Of a stretch of 37,904 nt of DNA, positions 17,362-24,898 are shown one piece after another. The notes beneath the pieces were generated by a model. That model saw only the letters and a list, made by a program, of their open reading frames with translations, did not search any database and was not told where the DNA came from. Position 1 is the first letter of the stretch. Every line of letters begins with the position of its first letter. This stretch comes from Verrucomicrobiaceae bacterium (GTDB lineage Bacteria; Verrucomicrobiota; Verrucomicrobiae; Verrucomicrobiales; Akkermansiaceae): NCBI GenBank assembly GCA_003820635.1, contig RPOS01000026.1, positions 1-37,904 of the forward strand, given 5' to 3'. The position numbers and the translations under genes are program-made.

Positions 17362-18543
17362 GTGGACGAAGAGCAAACAAAGACAAGGACTTGGAATGGA
17401 TATGTATGTCCTGGCTGCCGCACCGTTTTCCGCGTGGCTGCGGACTTCAGCGGTGCCGAAGTGATGTGCCCATCCTGCAATGAGGCCCTGCGCCTTCCCA
17501 AGACTCCCGAAGATGTGCAACCGCACTCCGTGCACCCGGTGAAACTCAAGGATGCGGATGCCGTGGACGCCGCCAAGCCCACCAAGCCGACCAAGCCCGC
17601 CCGCGGCACCGTGCATCATCATGATGACGAACCGCCGGTGCTGCGCTCGATGCTTTCCAGCTCCGATGGCCGCATGAAGCTGGCGCTGGCATTGCTCATG
17701 CCGGTGGCGGTGCTCGCCGCCGGGCTGTTGTTTTATCCCTTTGGTGAAACCACTCCGCGCGGGACTGCGGCTGCAAGCTCGCCCGCCGTTGCGCCCGGGA
17801 ACAAGCCCGCAGTGGAAACCTTGCCCGCCCCCGCGCCCCCGCCACCGCCGCCGGTTGCCGTCAATGAGCTGCCACCGCCAGTGGAGCCCGCGCCTGAGGA
17901 AGTGCCCGCCCCCGAGATCGCGGCTGCGGAACCCGCACCCGCGCCGCCCGCCCCGGAGATTGTTGAAACCGTGCCGGAAGCGCCCGCTCCACTGCCTGCG
18001 CCGGTGGAAGAACCTCCGGTAGCCGCCACCGCAGAACCTGCCGCGCCGCCGCCCGCTCTTGTGGAGGAGGATCTCGTGGAGGCCGTTCCCGCCACACCAC
18101 CGCCCGCGCCGCCAAAACCCGCGCCCGCCGTCCAAGCGGAAACCCCGCCTGCCGAAGCTCCCGCCCCGGCGGCCAAGACCACGGAACCGGTCCACACCGT
18201 CGTCCGTGGCGACACCCTCACCGACATCGCCCGCAGATATCAGGTCGGCATCGCCACCATCAGGAAAGCCAACGGCTTGAAACGCGATGTCATCCTGCTC
18301 GGCCAAAAACTCAAGATCCCCGGCGGCACCGCGCCCGCCGCACAACCCGCCGCCACTCCCGCTGCGGAAAAAACCCCGCCGCCGCCAGCCGCCGGCCCCC
18401 GCTCCCACACCGTCGTCCGTGGCGACACGCTGGAGCGCATCGCCCGTAAATACAAAGTGGAAGCACGCGCCATCATGCAGGCAAACGGCATGAAAACCGA
18501 CGTCGTCCGCCTCGGCCGCAAGCTCACCATCCCGCAACCTTAG
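17362..18543 (+). CDS. Zinc-ribbon, single-pass membrane protein with two LysM domains
   Basis: A protein of about 393 residues in four blocks. The N-terminal zinc ribbon has CPGC (Cys16/Cys19) and CPSC (Cys36/Cys39). One membrane segment at about 104-125 (LALALLMPVAVLAAGLLF) follows. A linker of about 150 residues is built of Pro, Ala, Glu and Val. Two LysM repeats close the protein, each starting HTVVRGDTL and ending in a KIP/TIP motif, and they should bind peptidoglycan. The layout places the ribbon in the cytoplasm and LysM in the wall, so it may tether a cytoplasmic partner to the cell wall. The GTG at 17362 is my choice; a TTG at 17326 is possible and no ribosome-binding site decides it. 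Confidence 0.82.
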   Translation: MDEEQTKTRTWNGYVCPGCRTVFRVAADFSGAEVMCPSCNEALRLPKTPEDVQPHSVHPVKLKDADAVDAAKPTKPTKPARGTVHHHDDEPPVLRSMLSSSDGRMKLALALLMPVAVLAAGLLFYPFGETTPRGTAAASSPAVAPGNKPAVETLPAPAPPPPPPVAVNELPPPVEPAPEEVPAPEIAAAEPAPAPPAPEIVETVPEAPAPLPAPVEEPPVAATAEPAAPPPALVEEDLVEAVPATPPPAPPKPAPAVQAETPPAEAPAPAAKTTEPVHTVVRGDTLTDIARRYQVGIATIRKANGLKRDVILLGQKLKIPGGTAPAAQPAATPAAEKTPPPPAAGPRSHTVVRGDTLERIARKYKVEARAIMQANGMKTDVVRLGRKLTIPQP

Positions 18544-18550
18544 GCCCCGG

Positions 18551-19654
18551 ATGACCCTCAAGGATCTCGGTTGGAACTCCGATTTCGAAAATGCCTTCGC
18601 GCCCTTTCGAGCCAAAGGCTGGGTGCCCGCACGCCTGATCCGCGAGTCGCCCATCAACTTCGGCGCGTTTCTCGAAGGGGGCGAGGAAATCGACGTCGTG
18701 CTTTGCGGCCGCGTCTGGCACGAGGCCGCCTGCGATGCGGACCTGCCCGCCGTCGGCGATTGGGTGGCGCTCGAGCTCGGGGATGAAAACACGGACTCGG
18801 TCATCCGCGCCACGCTGCCCCGCAAGTCATGCTTTTCCCGCAAGATGCCCGGCAACAGCTCCCAGGCCCAGGTGATCGGCTCCAACATCGACTTTGTCGC
18901 CGTCGTCACCGATGCCGGCCCGGACTTCAACCTCCGCCGCATGGAGCGCTACTTCATGCTCATCGAGCGCAGCGGCGCGAAAGCCATCGTGCTCGTCAAC
19001 AAATCCGACCTCTTTCCCAAGGAGCAGAACCAACAGGCCGCCACGGAAATCGCCGCGCTGTGGGACGGCGCCAGCGTCCACATCACCAGCGCGCTCAAGG
19101 GCGAGGGCCTCAAGACGCTGAAGAAATATCTCAAAAAAGGCGTCACCATGTGCATCGTCGGCTCCAGTGGCGTCGGCAAGTCCACCCTCGTCAACCAGCT
19201 CTACGGCGAGGAATGGCAATGGACCGGCGAGGTCAACGAAGCCACCGGCAAGGGCCGCCACACCACCACCTCCCGCGAGCTCGTCCCGCTCTCCGGCGGC
19301 GGCATGCTCATCGACAACCCCGGCATGCGCGAGATCCAGATGTGGACCGACGAGGCCACCCTGCGCGAAAGTTTCTCCGATGTGGATGAACTCGCCGCCG
19401 GCTGCCGCTTCGCCGATTGCAGCCACCGCAGCGACGCCGGCTGCGCCATCCGCCAGGCCGTCGAAAACGGCGCGCTCGATCCCGCCCGCCACGAAAGTTT
19501 CCTCAACTTGGAAAACGAAATCACCGCGCTGAAAAAACGCGCCGAGAAACGCCGCATGGCCGTCGAGCGCTGGGCCAAGCGCAGCCACCGCGTAAAAGCC
19601 CGCAACCTCGCCGACCGCATCCAGCTCGAGCGCGACGAACGCGGCGATATCTGA
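18551..19654 (+). CDS. rsgA: Small ribosomal subunit biogenesis GTPase RsgA
   Basis: A 367-residue circularly permuted GTPase that helps 30S maturation. The G-motifs come in the permuted order: NKSD (residues 150-153), then the P-loop GSSGVGKST (204-212), then DNPG (255-258). The N-terminal OB domain is present, and the C-terminal zinc site Cys285, Cys290, His292 and Cys298 is in 'CRFADCSHRSDAGC'. The switch motif GKGRHTTTSRE is intact. The tail is highly basic and helical (KKRAEKRRMAVERWAKRSHR), fitting rRNA contact. It begins 7 bp after the LysM gene. Confidence 0.95.
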   Translation: MTLKDLGWNSDFENAFAPFRAKGWVPARLIRESPINFGAFLEGGEEIDVVLCGRVWHEAACDADLPAVGDWVALELGDENTDSVIRATLPRKSCFSRKMPGNSSQAQVIGSNIDFVAVVTDAGPDFNLRRMERYFMLIERSGAKAIVLVNKSDLFPKEQNQQAATEIAALWDGASVHITSALKGEGLKTLKKYLKKGVTMCIVGSSGVGKSTLVNQLYGEEWQWTGEVNEATGKGRHTTTSRELVPLSGGGMLIDNPGMREIQMWTDEATLRESFSDVDELAAGCRFADCSHRSDAGCAIRQAVENGALDPARHESFLNLENEITALKKRAEKRRMAVERWAKRSHRVKARNLADRIQLERDERGDI

Positions 19655-19667
19655 CCGACGTGTGATG

Positions 19668-19763
19668 CTTGGAAGTCGGGACTGGTCTTGGAAACACCGG
19701 AACGCCTGTTTTCAGCGAAGGTGCTGAAAACCACACGGGACTGACGCTTGGAAAATTTTTTTT
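19668..19763. repeat. Direct repeats around a hairpin downstream of rsgA
   Basis: CGGGACTG followed by CTTGGAAA occurs at 19677-19694 and again at 19736-19755, 59 bp apart, with a third CTTGGAA at 19668. Between them lies a perfect 9-bp inverted repeat, GTTTTCAGC (19708-19716) and GCTGAAAAC (19723-19731). A run of eight T follows at 19756-19763. It may be a terminator for rsgA or a small repeat element; the hairpin is AT-rich for a terminator. Confidence 0.5.
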
Positions 19764-19824
19764 GCGATTTTGGAGGGTGACCTCCCATTTGTCCCACCCC
19801 GGAGGGTAAAAGCTGAGGCCTGCA

Positions 19825-20232
19825 ATGCCGAAACGCTGGACTTTCCACCCCTTCATCTGCTCACGCCGGACACGCCGCAACCCGCCTCATGGTGGCTGCC
19901 GCGTCCCGCGGCAGACCGTGGTCGTGGCATCCCGCCGCCGGATTCCGGAACGCCCAAACATCCCGGTCGGCAGCCCAAACGGCCCGGTCGATCTTCCAAA
20001 CGCCGTGGTCGGCACTCCAAACGGCCCGGTCGGTGCCCCAAATGCCGTGGTCGGCACTCCAAATGGCCTGGTCGATGCCTCAAATGCCGTGGTCGGCTCT
20101 CCAAACGCCCCGGTCGATGCCCCAAACGCCGTGGTCGGCACTCCAAACGGCCTGGTCGGTGCTCCGAACGCCCCCGCCGGGTGCCGCACCGTGGCCGCTG
20201 CGGATTTCCCCCATCTCCCCCCAAACCACTGA
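19825..20232 (+). CDS. Possible heptad-repeat protein (doubtful)
   Basis: An open frame of 135 residues whose C-terminal two thirds are ten units of a seven-residue repeat (PVGSPNG, PVDLPNA, VVGTPNG and similar). The first 45 residues are rich in Arg and Pro and have no protein-like pattern. The 21-bp repeat keeps all frames open on both strands, so an open frame is weak evidence. Differences between units mostly change the amino acid, which argues against selection on this reading. It ends 29 bp before the next gene. It may be non-coding. Confidence 0.22.
   Translation: MPKRWTFHPFICSRRTRRNPPHGGCRVPRQTVVVASRRRIPERPNIPVGSPNGPVDLPNAVVGTPNGPVGAPNAVVGTPNGLVDASNAVVGSPNAPVDAPNAVVGTPNGLVGAPNAPAGCRTVAAADFPHLPPNH
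19963..20172. repeat. Ten-unit 21-bp tandem repeat
   Basis: Ten head-to-tail copies of a 21-bp unit, for example GTGGTCGGCACTCCAAACGG plus one base at 20005-20025. Odd and even units alternate, giving a higher-order period of 42 bp. The invariant core is GGTCG followed by CCAAA or a close variant. There are no spacers, so this is not a CRISPR array. It lies in the gap before the unknown gene at 20262. Confidence 0.93.
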
Positions 20233-20261
20233 CAACCAATAACCAAAACCACTGATACCCG

Positions 20262-20972
20262 ATGAAAAACGAATTCGCCAACCGCCAGAACATGCACCTT
20301 GCCGTGCTCTCCCTGCTTGCCGATCCGGCCCACCTGCCGGCTTGGAAGGACCTGAACCCCACCGCCTTCACCGCCCGCGCCGCCGAGCTCGGCCCCATGG
20401 TCGATGCCCTCACCGATTTGATCGCCGGCCAGCAGGCGGACACCACCGGCCACGCCGCCGATAAGGACCGCGAGGAAGAAGAACTCGAAACCGTCGCCCA
20501 TGAGATTTCCCAGGCCCTCGCCGGATGGTTTGAGGATCAGGGCCGCGTGGCCGATGCCGCCCAGATCGATCTCTCCCGCAGCACCTGGCAGGGCCTCCGG
20601 GATGCCGACCTCATCGCCAAGGCCCGGCTGCTCCACGGAAAACTCAGCGCCGCACTCGCGGAGGATGCCGCCGCCCTTCTCGATTACGGCCTCAGCCCGG
20701 CGGATGCCACGCTGCTCGCCAAGGAAACCGCCGATTTCGAGGCCATCGTCGCCAACCCCGCCGCCGCCATTTCCGGCCGCAAGGCGCTGACCAGCTCCCT
20801 GCGCCCGAAATTCCGCGAAGTGACCGCACTGCTCGCCAAGATGGACCGCCTCGTCCTGCGCTTCCGCAAATCCGAGGCCGGCACCCGCTTTGCAGACGCC
20901 TGGCAGGCCACCCGCATCGTCCGTGATCTGGGCGAAGCCGCCCCCCCGCAGCCCGCCCCGCCCACGCCCTGA
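20262..20972 (+). CDS. Helical protein of unknown function
   Basis: A 236-residue protein that I do not recognise. The start MKNEFANRQNMHLAVLSLL at 20262 is clear, and codon use is typical of the window, so it is a real gene. It is almost wholly helical, with no signal peptide, membrane segment or Cys cluster. An acidic stretch (DKDREEEELETVAHEIS) lies at about 67-83, and the end is Pro-rich (PPQPAPPTP). Helix content and the repeated Ala/Leu heptads suggest a coiled-coil bundle. The tandem repeat lies just upstream and the restriction-methylase 182 bp downstream on the same strand. A shared function is possible but only inferred from position. Confidence 0.7.
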   Translation: MKNEFANRQNMHLAVLSLLADPAHLPAWKDLNPTAFTARAAELGPMVDALTDLIAGQQADTTGHAADKDREEEELETVAHEISQALAGWFEDQGRVADAAQIDLSRSTWQGLRDADLIAKARLLHGKLSAALAEDAAALLDYGLSPADATLLAKETADFEAIVANPAAAISGRKALTSSLRPKFREVTALLAKMDRLVLRFRKSEAGTRFADAWQATRIVRDLGEAAPPQPAPPTP

Positions 20973-20980
20973 ATCCATAA

Positions 20981-21065
20981 CCGGCAGGGCGGTCCCACCC
21001 CGCTCCGCCGTGGTTTCCGCCGTCCGGCGGATTCTCCGGCGCTGCGGGCCGCATCGCCTTGCCGG
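20981..21065. repeat. Palindromic element before the restriction-methylase gene
   Basis: CCGGCAGGGCG (20981-20991) and CGCCTTGCCGG (21055-21065) form an 11-bp stem with one mismatch, enclosing a very GC-rich interior that holds a smaller hairpin around CCGCCGTCCGGCGG (21018-21031 region). This looks like a REP or MITE-type element. It fills about half of the gap between the unknown gene and the methylase gene. Confidence 0.45.
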
Positions 21066-21154
21066 GTTTCCACAAAGCGCATCTCCTTCCCGCCGCCTGA
21101 TCCAAGAATCCGCTCGCCGCAGCGCGGGCTGGCTCCTTAGTCTCACCTCCATTC

Positions 21155-24100
21155 ATGCCAGCTCCCGATTCCGTCCTCAAGCTCTGCGAAACCTTTGCCG
21201 GCCACCGCGAGTTCTACCGCTCCGGGAACTTCAACGAGGCCCAGCTCCGCAAACAGTTCCTCGATCCCTTCTTCGCCGCGCTCGGCTGGGATATGGACAA
21301 CAACGAAGGCCTCGCCCCGCAATACCGCGATGTCATCCATGAGGACGCCCTGCGCGTCGGCCCGCATGTGAAGGCTCCGGACTATGCCTTCACCATCCAC
21401 GGCCAGCGGAAGTTCTTTCTCGAAGCGAAGAAACCCTCCGTGAACATCAAGGGCGACGTGGCACCCGCCTATCAGCTCCGGCGCTACGCATGGTCCGCCA
21501 AGCTGCCGCTCTCCATCCTTTCGGATTTCGAGGAGTTCGCCATCTACGACACGCGCATCAAGCCGGGCAAAAACGATCCCACCTCCACCGCCCGCACGTT
21601 TTACTGCACCTTCGAGCAATACGCCGAAAAGTGGGACGAAATCGCCGGCATCTTCTCCAAAACCGCCATCCTCAAGGGCTCCTTCGACAAATACGCGGAC
21701 TCCGCCAAAAAGAAAAAAGGCACCGCCGAGGTGGACACCGCCTTCCTTGAGGAAATCGAGCGCTGGCGCGACCTGCTCGCCCGCAACTTCGCGCTGCGCA
21801 ATCCCGCGCTCAACGTCCGCGACCTCAACTTCGCCGTTCAGAAAACCATCGACCGCCTCGTCTTCCTCCGCATTTGCGAAGACCGCGGCACCGAGGATTA
21901 CGGCCGCCTCCGCACCATCGCCAACGGTACCCAGACCTATCCGCGCCTGCTGGAGCTCTTCCGCGCCGCCGATGCCCGCTACAATTCCGGACTCTTCCAT
22001 TTCTCCCATGAGAAATCCCAGGCCGAGCAGCCGGACACCCTCACCCCGCACCTCGCGCTGGATGACAAGACCCTCAAGGACATCATCGCCCACCTTTACT
22101 ACCCGGATAGCCCTTACGAGTTCTCTGTCCTGCCCGCCGACATCCTCGGCTCCGTCTATGAACGCTTCCTTGGAAAAACCATCCGCCTCACCGATGGCCA
22201 CCAGGCGAAGATCGAGGAGAAACCCGAAGTCCGCAAAGCGGGCGGCGTCTATTACACGCCGTCCTACATCGTGGATTACATCGTCCAGAACACGCTGGGC
22301 GTTTTGCTCGAACCTGTAGCGGCGGTCTGTGACCGTCGCACGAATTCCGATGCATCCCAACAGCCACCGGCGGTCACAGACCGCCGCTACATTTCCATTG
22401 AGCAAGCAGCCAAGCTCAAGGTCGTGGATCCCGCCTGCGGCTCCGGCTCTTTCCTCATCGTCGCCTATCAATACCTGCTGGACTGGCACCGCGACCGCTA
22501 TTGCGAGAACCCGGAAAAATGGAGCAAGGGCAGAACCGCCACCCTCTATCAGGCGCGCGGCGGCGAATGGCGGCTCACCACCGCCGAGAAAAAGCGCATC
22601 CTCCTCAACAACATCCACGGCGTGGACATCGACGCCGCCGCCGTGGAAGTCACCAAGCTCTCCCTGCTGCTCAAAGTCCTCGAAGGCGAAACCGCCGAGA
22701 TCGCCCAGCGCGACTTCCTCAAGGAACGCGAACGCATCCTGCCGGACCTCGGCAAAAACATCCAGTGCGGCAACTCCCTCATCGGCCCGGATTTCTACGA
22801 TGCTCCTGAAATGGACCTGCTCGACGATGAAGCGCGCTACCGCGTCAACGTCTTCGATTGGAAAGCCGCTTTTCCAGAGGTGTTCAAGCAGGGTGGCTTC
22901 GATTGTGTTATCGGGAATCCACCGTATGTGCGCATCCAGGCGATGAAGGAATGGGCTCCCATCGAAGTGGAAATTTACAAGAAAACCTATCGCTCCGCCG
23001 CGTCCGGAAATTATGACATCTATGTCGTCTTCGTTGAAAAGGCGCTCCAACTGCTGAGCGTCAAAGGCCGTTCCGGCTACATCCTGCCGCACAAATTCTT
23101 CAATGCCCAATATGGACGCAATCTCCGCGAGTTGATCGCCAAGGGACGCCACTTGTCGGAAATCGTTCATTTCGGTGATCAGCAGGTTTTTTCCGGCGCA
23201 ACCACCTACACCTGCCTGTTGTTCCTGGACCGCGAATACAAGCCAACTTGCCCGTTCGTGAAAGTCCATGATCTGGAGGCATGGAGAAACCGGATCGATG
23301 AAGTGAGAAAAATCGCCAGCCAGGGTGGATCAAGCGTCGGCGAGGATCAGGCGATCTATCGAATCCAGCGAGCTGCAATCGATGAAGTCGTCACCATCGG
23401 CGATATTCCACTCGCTCAACTCGGAGGTGATGATTGGAACTTCGGTGTCGGACGGCTAGCCAAACTCATGCGGAAACTTCAGGCGAGTCCGGTGAAACTG
23501 GGAAACATCGCCCGGCTGTTTGTCGGAATCCAGACGGATGGAGACGCGATTTTCATCCTGCATGATGCGACAGGCGGCTCCAAAACCACCGAAGCATACT
23601 CGAAGGCTCTCGATTCGAGAGTTGTGGTGGAAAACACATTGCTGCGCCGCCTTCTGAAAGGATCCGTCAATTTGGATCGATATGAAATCCGGGATGATGG
23701 GAAGCGATTGATCTTCCCTTATGCACCGGACTCTCCAAACGAACTTGTTCCGATGGATCAAATCGAACGGAACCAGCCAAACGCCGCGAAATACCTCAGG
23801 GAACTTGAGCGGGTCCTGAAAAAACGTGGCAAAGGAAAGCTCGGAAACGCATGGCATGGATACGTTTACAAAAAGAATCACGGGCGGCTGGCTGGCCCGA
23901 AAATTCTCTGCCCGGCGATCGCCCGTGGCGCTGCGTTTGCCTATGATTTCACTGGTGATTTCTTTTTCACTGGTAGCGGAAGCGGAGGAGGCGGCGCGTA
24001 TGGCATCCGGCTCAATGATGATCAGAAAATCGCTTCTGAATGGCTGCTGGGTGTTTTGAACTCAAAATTGGCGGATTGTTTTTTCAAATTGAACAGCACG

Positions 24101-24385
24101 CCGTTTCGTGGTGGATGGATCGCACTGACGAAGCAGCATATCGAGGTTCTCCCAATTCGCCTCATCGACTTCACCAACCCCGCCGATGTCGAGAAGCACG
24201 ACCGGATGGTTTCGCTGGTGGAGCGGATGCTGGAGCTGGTGCCGAAGCGGCGGGCGGAGAACAACCCGCAGGTGGCGGCGCAGCTCGACGCGCAGATCGC
24301 CGCGACGGACCGCCAGATCGACCGACTCGTCTATGATCTCTACGGCCTGACGGAAGAGGAGATCAAGCTGGTGGAGGGCGCGTGA
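21155..24385 (+). CDS. Type IIG-like restriction-modification enzyme (Eco57I-type methylase)
   Basis: A 1076-residue fusion of nuclease, adenine methyltransferase and specificity parts. The N-terminal PD-(D/E)xK site is seen as APDYAF (Asp76) and FFLEAKKP (Glu90, Lys92). The helical linker follows, then SAM-binding motif I DPACGSGSFL near residue 425 and the catalytic NPPY motif GNPPYVRI near residue 587, typical of gamma-class N6-adenine methylases. Residues about 620-1000 hold the target-recognition region. A C-terminal helix (DAQIAATDRQIDRLVYDLYG) closes the protein. Such enzymes cut and protect DNA with one polypeptide. Two oddities are a palindromic element inserted in frame at residues 387-413, just ahead of motif I, and a lower-GC recognition region. 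No frameshift is visible. Confidence 0.92.
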   Translation: MPAPDSVLKLCETFAGHREFYRSGNFNEAQLRKQFLDPFFAALGWDMDNNEGLAPQYRDVIHEDALRVGPHVKAPDYAFTIHGQRKFFLEAKKPSVNIKGDVAPAYQLRRYAWSAKLPLSILSDFEEFAIYDTRIKPGKNDPTSTARTFYCTFEQYAEKWDEIAGIFSKTAILKGSFDKYADSAKKKKGTAEVDTAFLEEIERWRDLLARNFALRNPALNVRDLNFAVQKTIDRLVFLRICEDRGTEDYGRLRTIANGTQTYPRLLELFRAADARYNSGLFHFSHEKSQAEQPDTLTPHLALDDKTLKDIIAHLYYPDSPYEFSVLPADILGSVYERFLGKTIRLTDGHQAKIEEKPEVRKAGGVYYTPSYIVDYIVQNTLGVLLEPVAAVCDRRTNSDASQQPPAVTDRRYISIEQAAKLKVVDPACGSGSFLIVAYQYLLDWHRDRYCENPEKWSKGRTATLYQARGGEWRLTTAEKKRILLNNIHGVDIDAAAVEVTKLSLLLKVLEGETAEIAQRDFLKERERILPDLGKNIQCGNSLIGPDFYDAPEMDLLDDEARYRVNVFDWKAAFPEVFKQGGFDCVIGNPPYVRIQAMKEWAPIEVEIYKKTYRSAASGNYDIYVVFVEKALQLLSVKGRSGYILPHKFFNAQYGRNLRELIAKGRHLSEIVHFGDQQVFSGATTYTCLLFLDREYKPTCPFVKVHDLEAWRNRIDEVRKIASQGGSSVGEDQAIYRIQRAAIDEVVTIGDIPLAQLGGDDWNFGVGRLAKLMRKLQASPVKLGNIARLFVGIQTDGDAIFILHDATGGSKTTEAYSKALDSRVVVENTLLRRLLKGSVNLDRYEIRDDGKRLIFPYAPDSPNELVPMDQIERNQPNAAKYLRELERVLKKRGKGKLGNAWHGYVYKKNHGRLAGPKILCPAIARGAAFAYDFTGDFFFTGSGSGGGGAYGIRLNDDQKIASEWLLGVLNSKLADCFFKLNSTPFRGGWIALTKQHIEVLPIRLIDFTNPADVEKHDRMVSLVERMLELVPKRRAENNPQVAAQLDAQIAATDRQIDRLVYDLYGLTEEEIKLVEGA
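22315..22391. repeat. Palindromic element inserted in frame in the methylase gene
   Basis: A perfect 21-bp inverted repeat: left arm 22315-22335 beginning TGTAGCGGCGGTC, right arm 22371-22391 ending GACCGCCGCTACA, with a 35-bp centre. It translates as VAAVCDRR and AVTDRRYI around a Ser/Gln-rich loop. It sits between the helical linker (VQNTLGVLLEP) and motif I, where related enzymes usually have only a few residues. The reading frame is kept. Confidence 0.9.
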
Positions 24386-24437
24386 CCCGAATTGATGCCA
24401 TCGAAACCCCTCATCCCGGAGGGATCGCAGCCAGTAG

Positions 24438-24475
24438 CCCGGGGTCGAGGGAGCGGGAGCGACGACCACCCCGGG
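24438..24475. repeat. GC-rich hairpin element
   Basis: CCCGGGGT (24438-24445) pairs perfectly with ACCCCGGG (24468-24475) over a 22-bp loop rich in GAG and GCG. It lies 50 bp after the methylase gene stop, and its sequence style matches repeat elements spread between genes in Verrucomicrobiota. It may also end methylase transcription. Confidence 0.5.
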
Positions 24476-24763
24476 ACCGGGCATCCAAAAAAGCCGCGCC
24501 TGGCATGGGTGCCAGCGGTGGCCGTGATCGTCTTCATGGGCTGAAGCGTGCGCTGTCCCGCGCAATGGCGTGAAGGATGGCGGAGCGGCCGTCGCGGGTT
24601 TTTGCGGAGTTGGAGGCAGGTCAGGCGTCAGGAGGGACGGCTTGTTCTCCTCTTGTATCCGTCTTGCCCGCGTTCCAGCCGCTTCCAACAGCGGTGCTGC
24701 AAACACAGCACGCATCACCCGTCGCTGAAGCCATGGCCGACAAGTAAGGGAGCAATGCCCGAC

Positions 24764-24793
24764 CCTGGAGTGATGGAAGCGAATCACTCCGGG
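24764..24793. repeat. Hairpin element upstream of menC
   Basis: An 11-bp stem (24764-24774 with 24783-24793, one G-T pair) closed by an 8-base loop. The arms contain GGAGTGAT and ATCACTCC. No T-run follows, so a terminator is unlikely. A dispersed repeat or a menC leader structure are both possible. Confidence 0.5.
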
Positions 24794-24898
24794 ATATCCG
24801 ATTCGGTGGTTTGCCTGATGATTCATTGAGTGGGTATGCGCGGCACGGTCAAGGTACGGTTGCCATGCGGGTGGGGATGGATTATCGATCCGGCGTTG

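Larger units (their letters stand above)
24386..24898. other. Gene-free stretch with two palindromic elements
   Basis: I see no gene in these 513 bp: the open frames here are short and lack protein character. It holds two hairpins: CCCGGGGT/ACCCCGGG at 24438-24445 and 24468-24475, and an 11-bp stem at 24764-24774 with 24783-24793 built on GGAGTGAT and ATCACTCC. A small CATCCCGGAGGGATC palindrome lies near 24413-24426. The upstream edge of menC is uncertain, so the last 60 bp may be coding. Confidence 0.55.

Noticed and set aside
16645..18942. Minus-strand open frame of 765 residues
   Set aside because: It is antisense to the helical-repeat and LysM genes. Its Gly/Arg/His-rich composition mirrors their codons.
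19963..20172. CRISPR-like appearance of the repeat array
   Set aside because: Units are 21 bp, directly joined and diverged, with no spacers. No cas genes are present.
19887..21152. Long minus-strand open frame of 421 residues
   Set aside because: It is the antisense of the unknown gene at 20262 and of the tandem repeat. It is Gly/Ala/Arg-rich without protein pattern, and the plus-strand gene has native codon use.
21143..23269. Minus-strand open frame of 708 residues
   Set aside because: It is antisense to the restriction-methylase gene, which has clear catalytic motifs.
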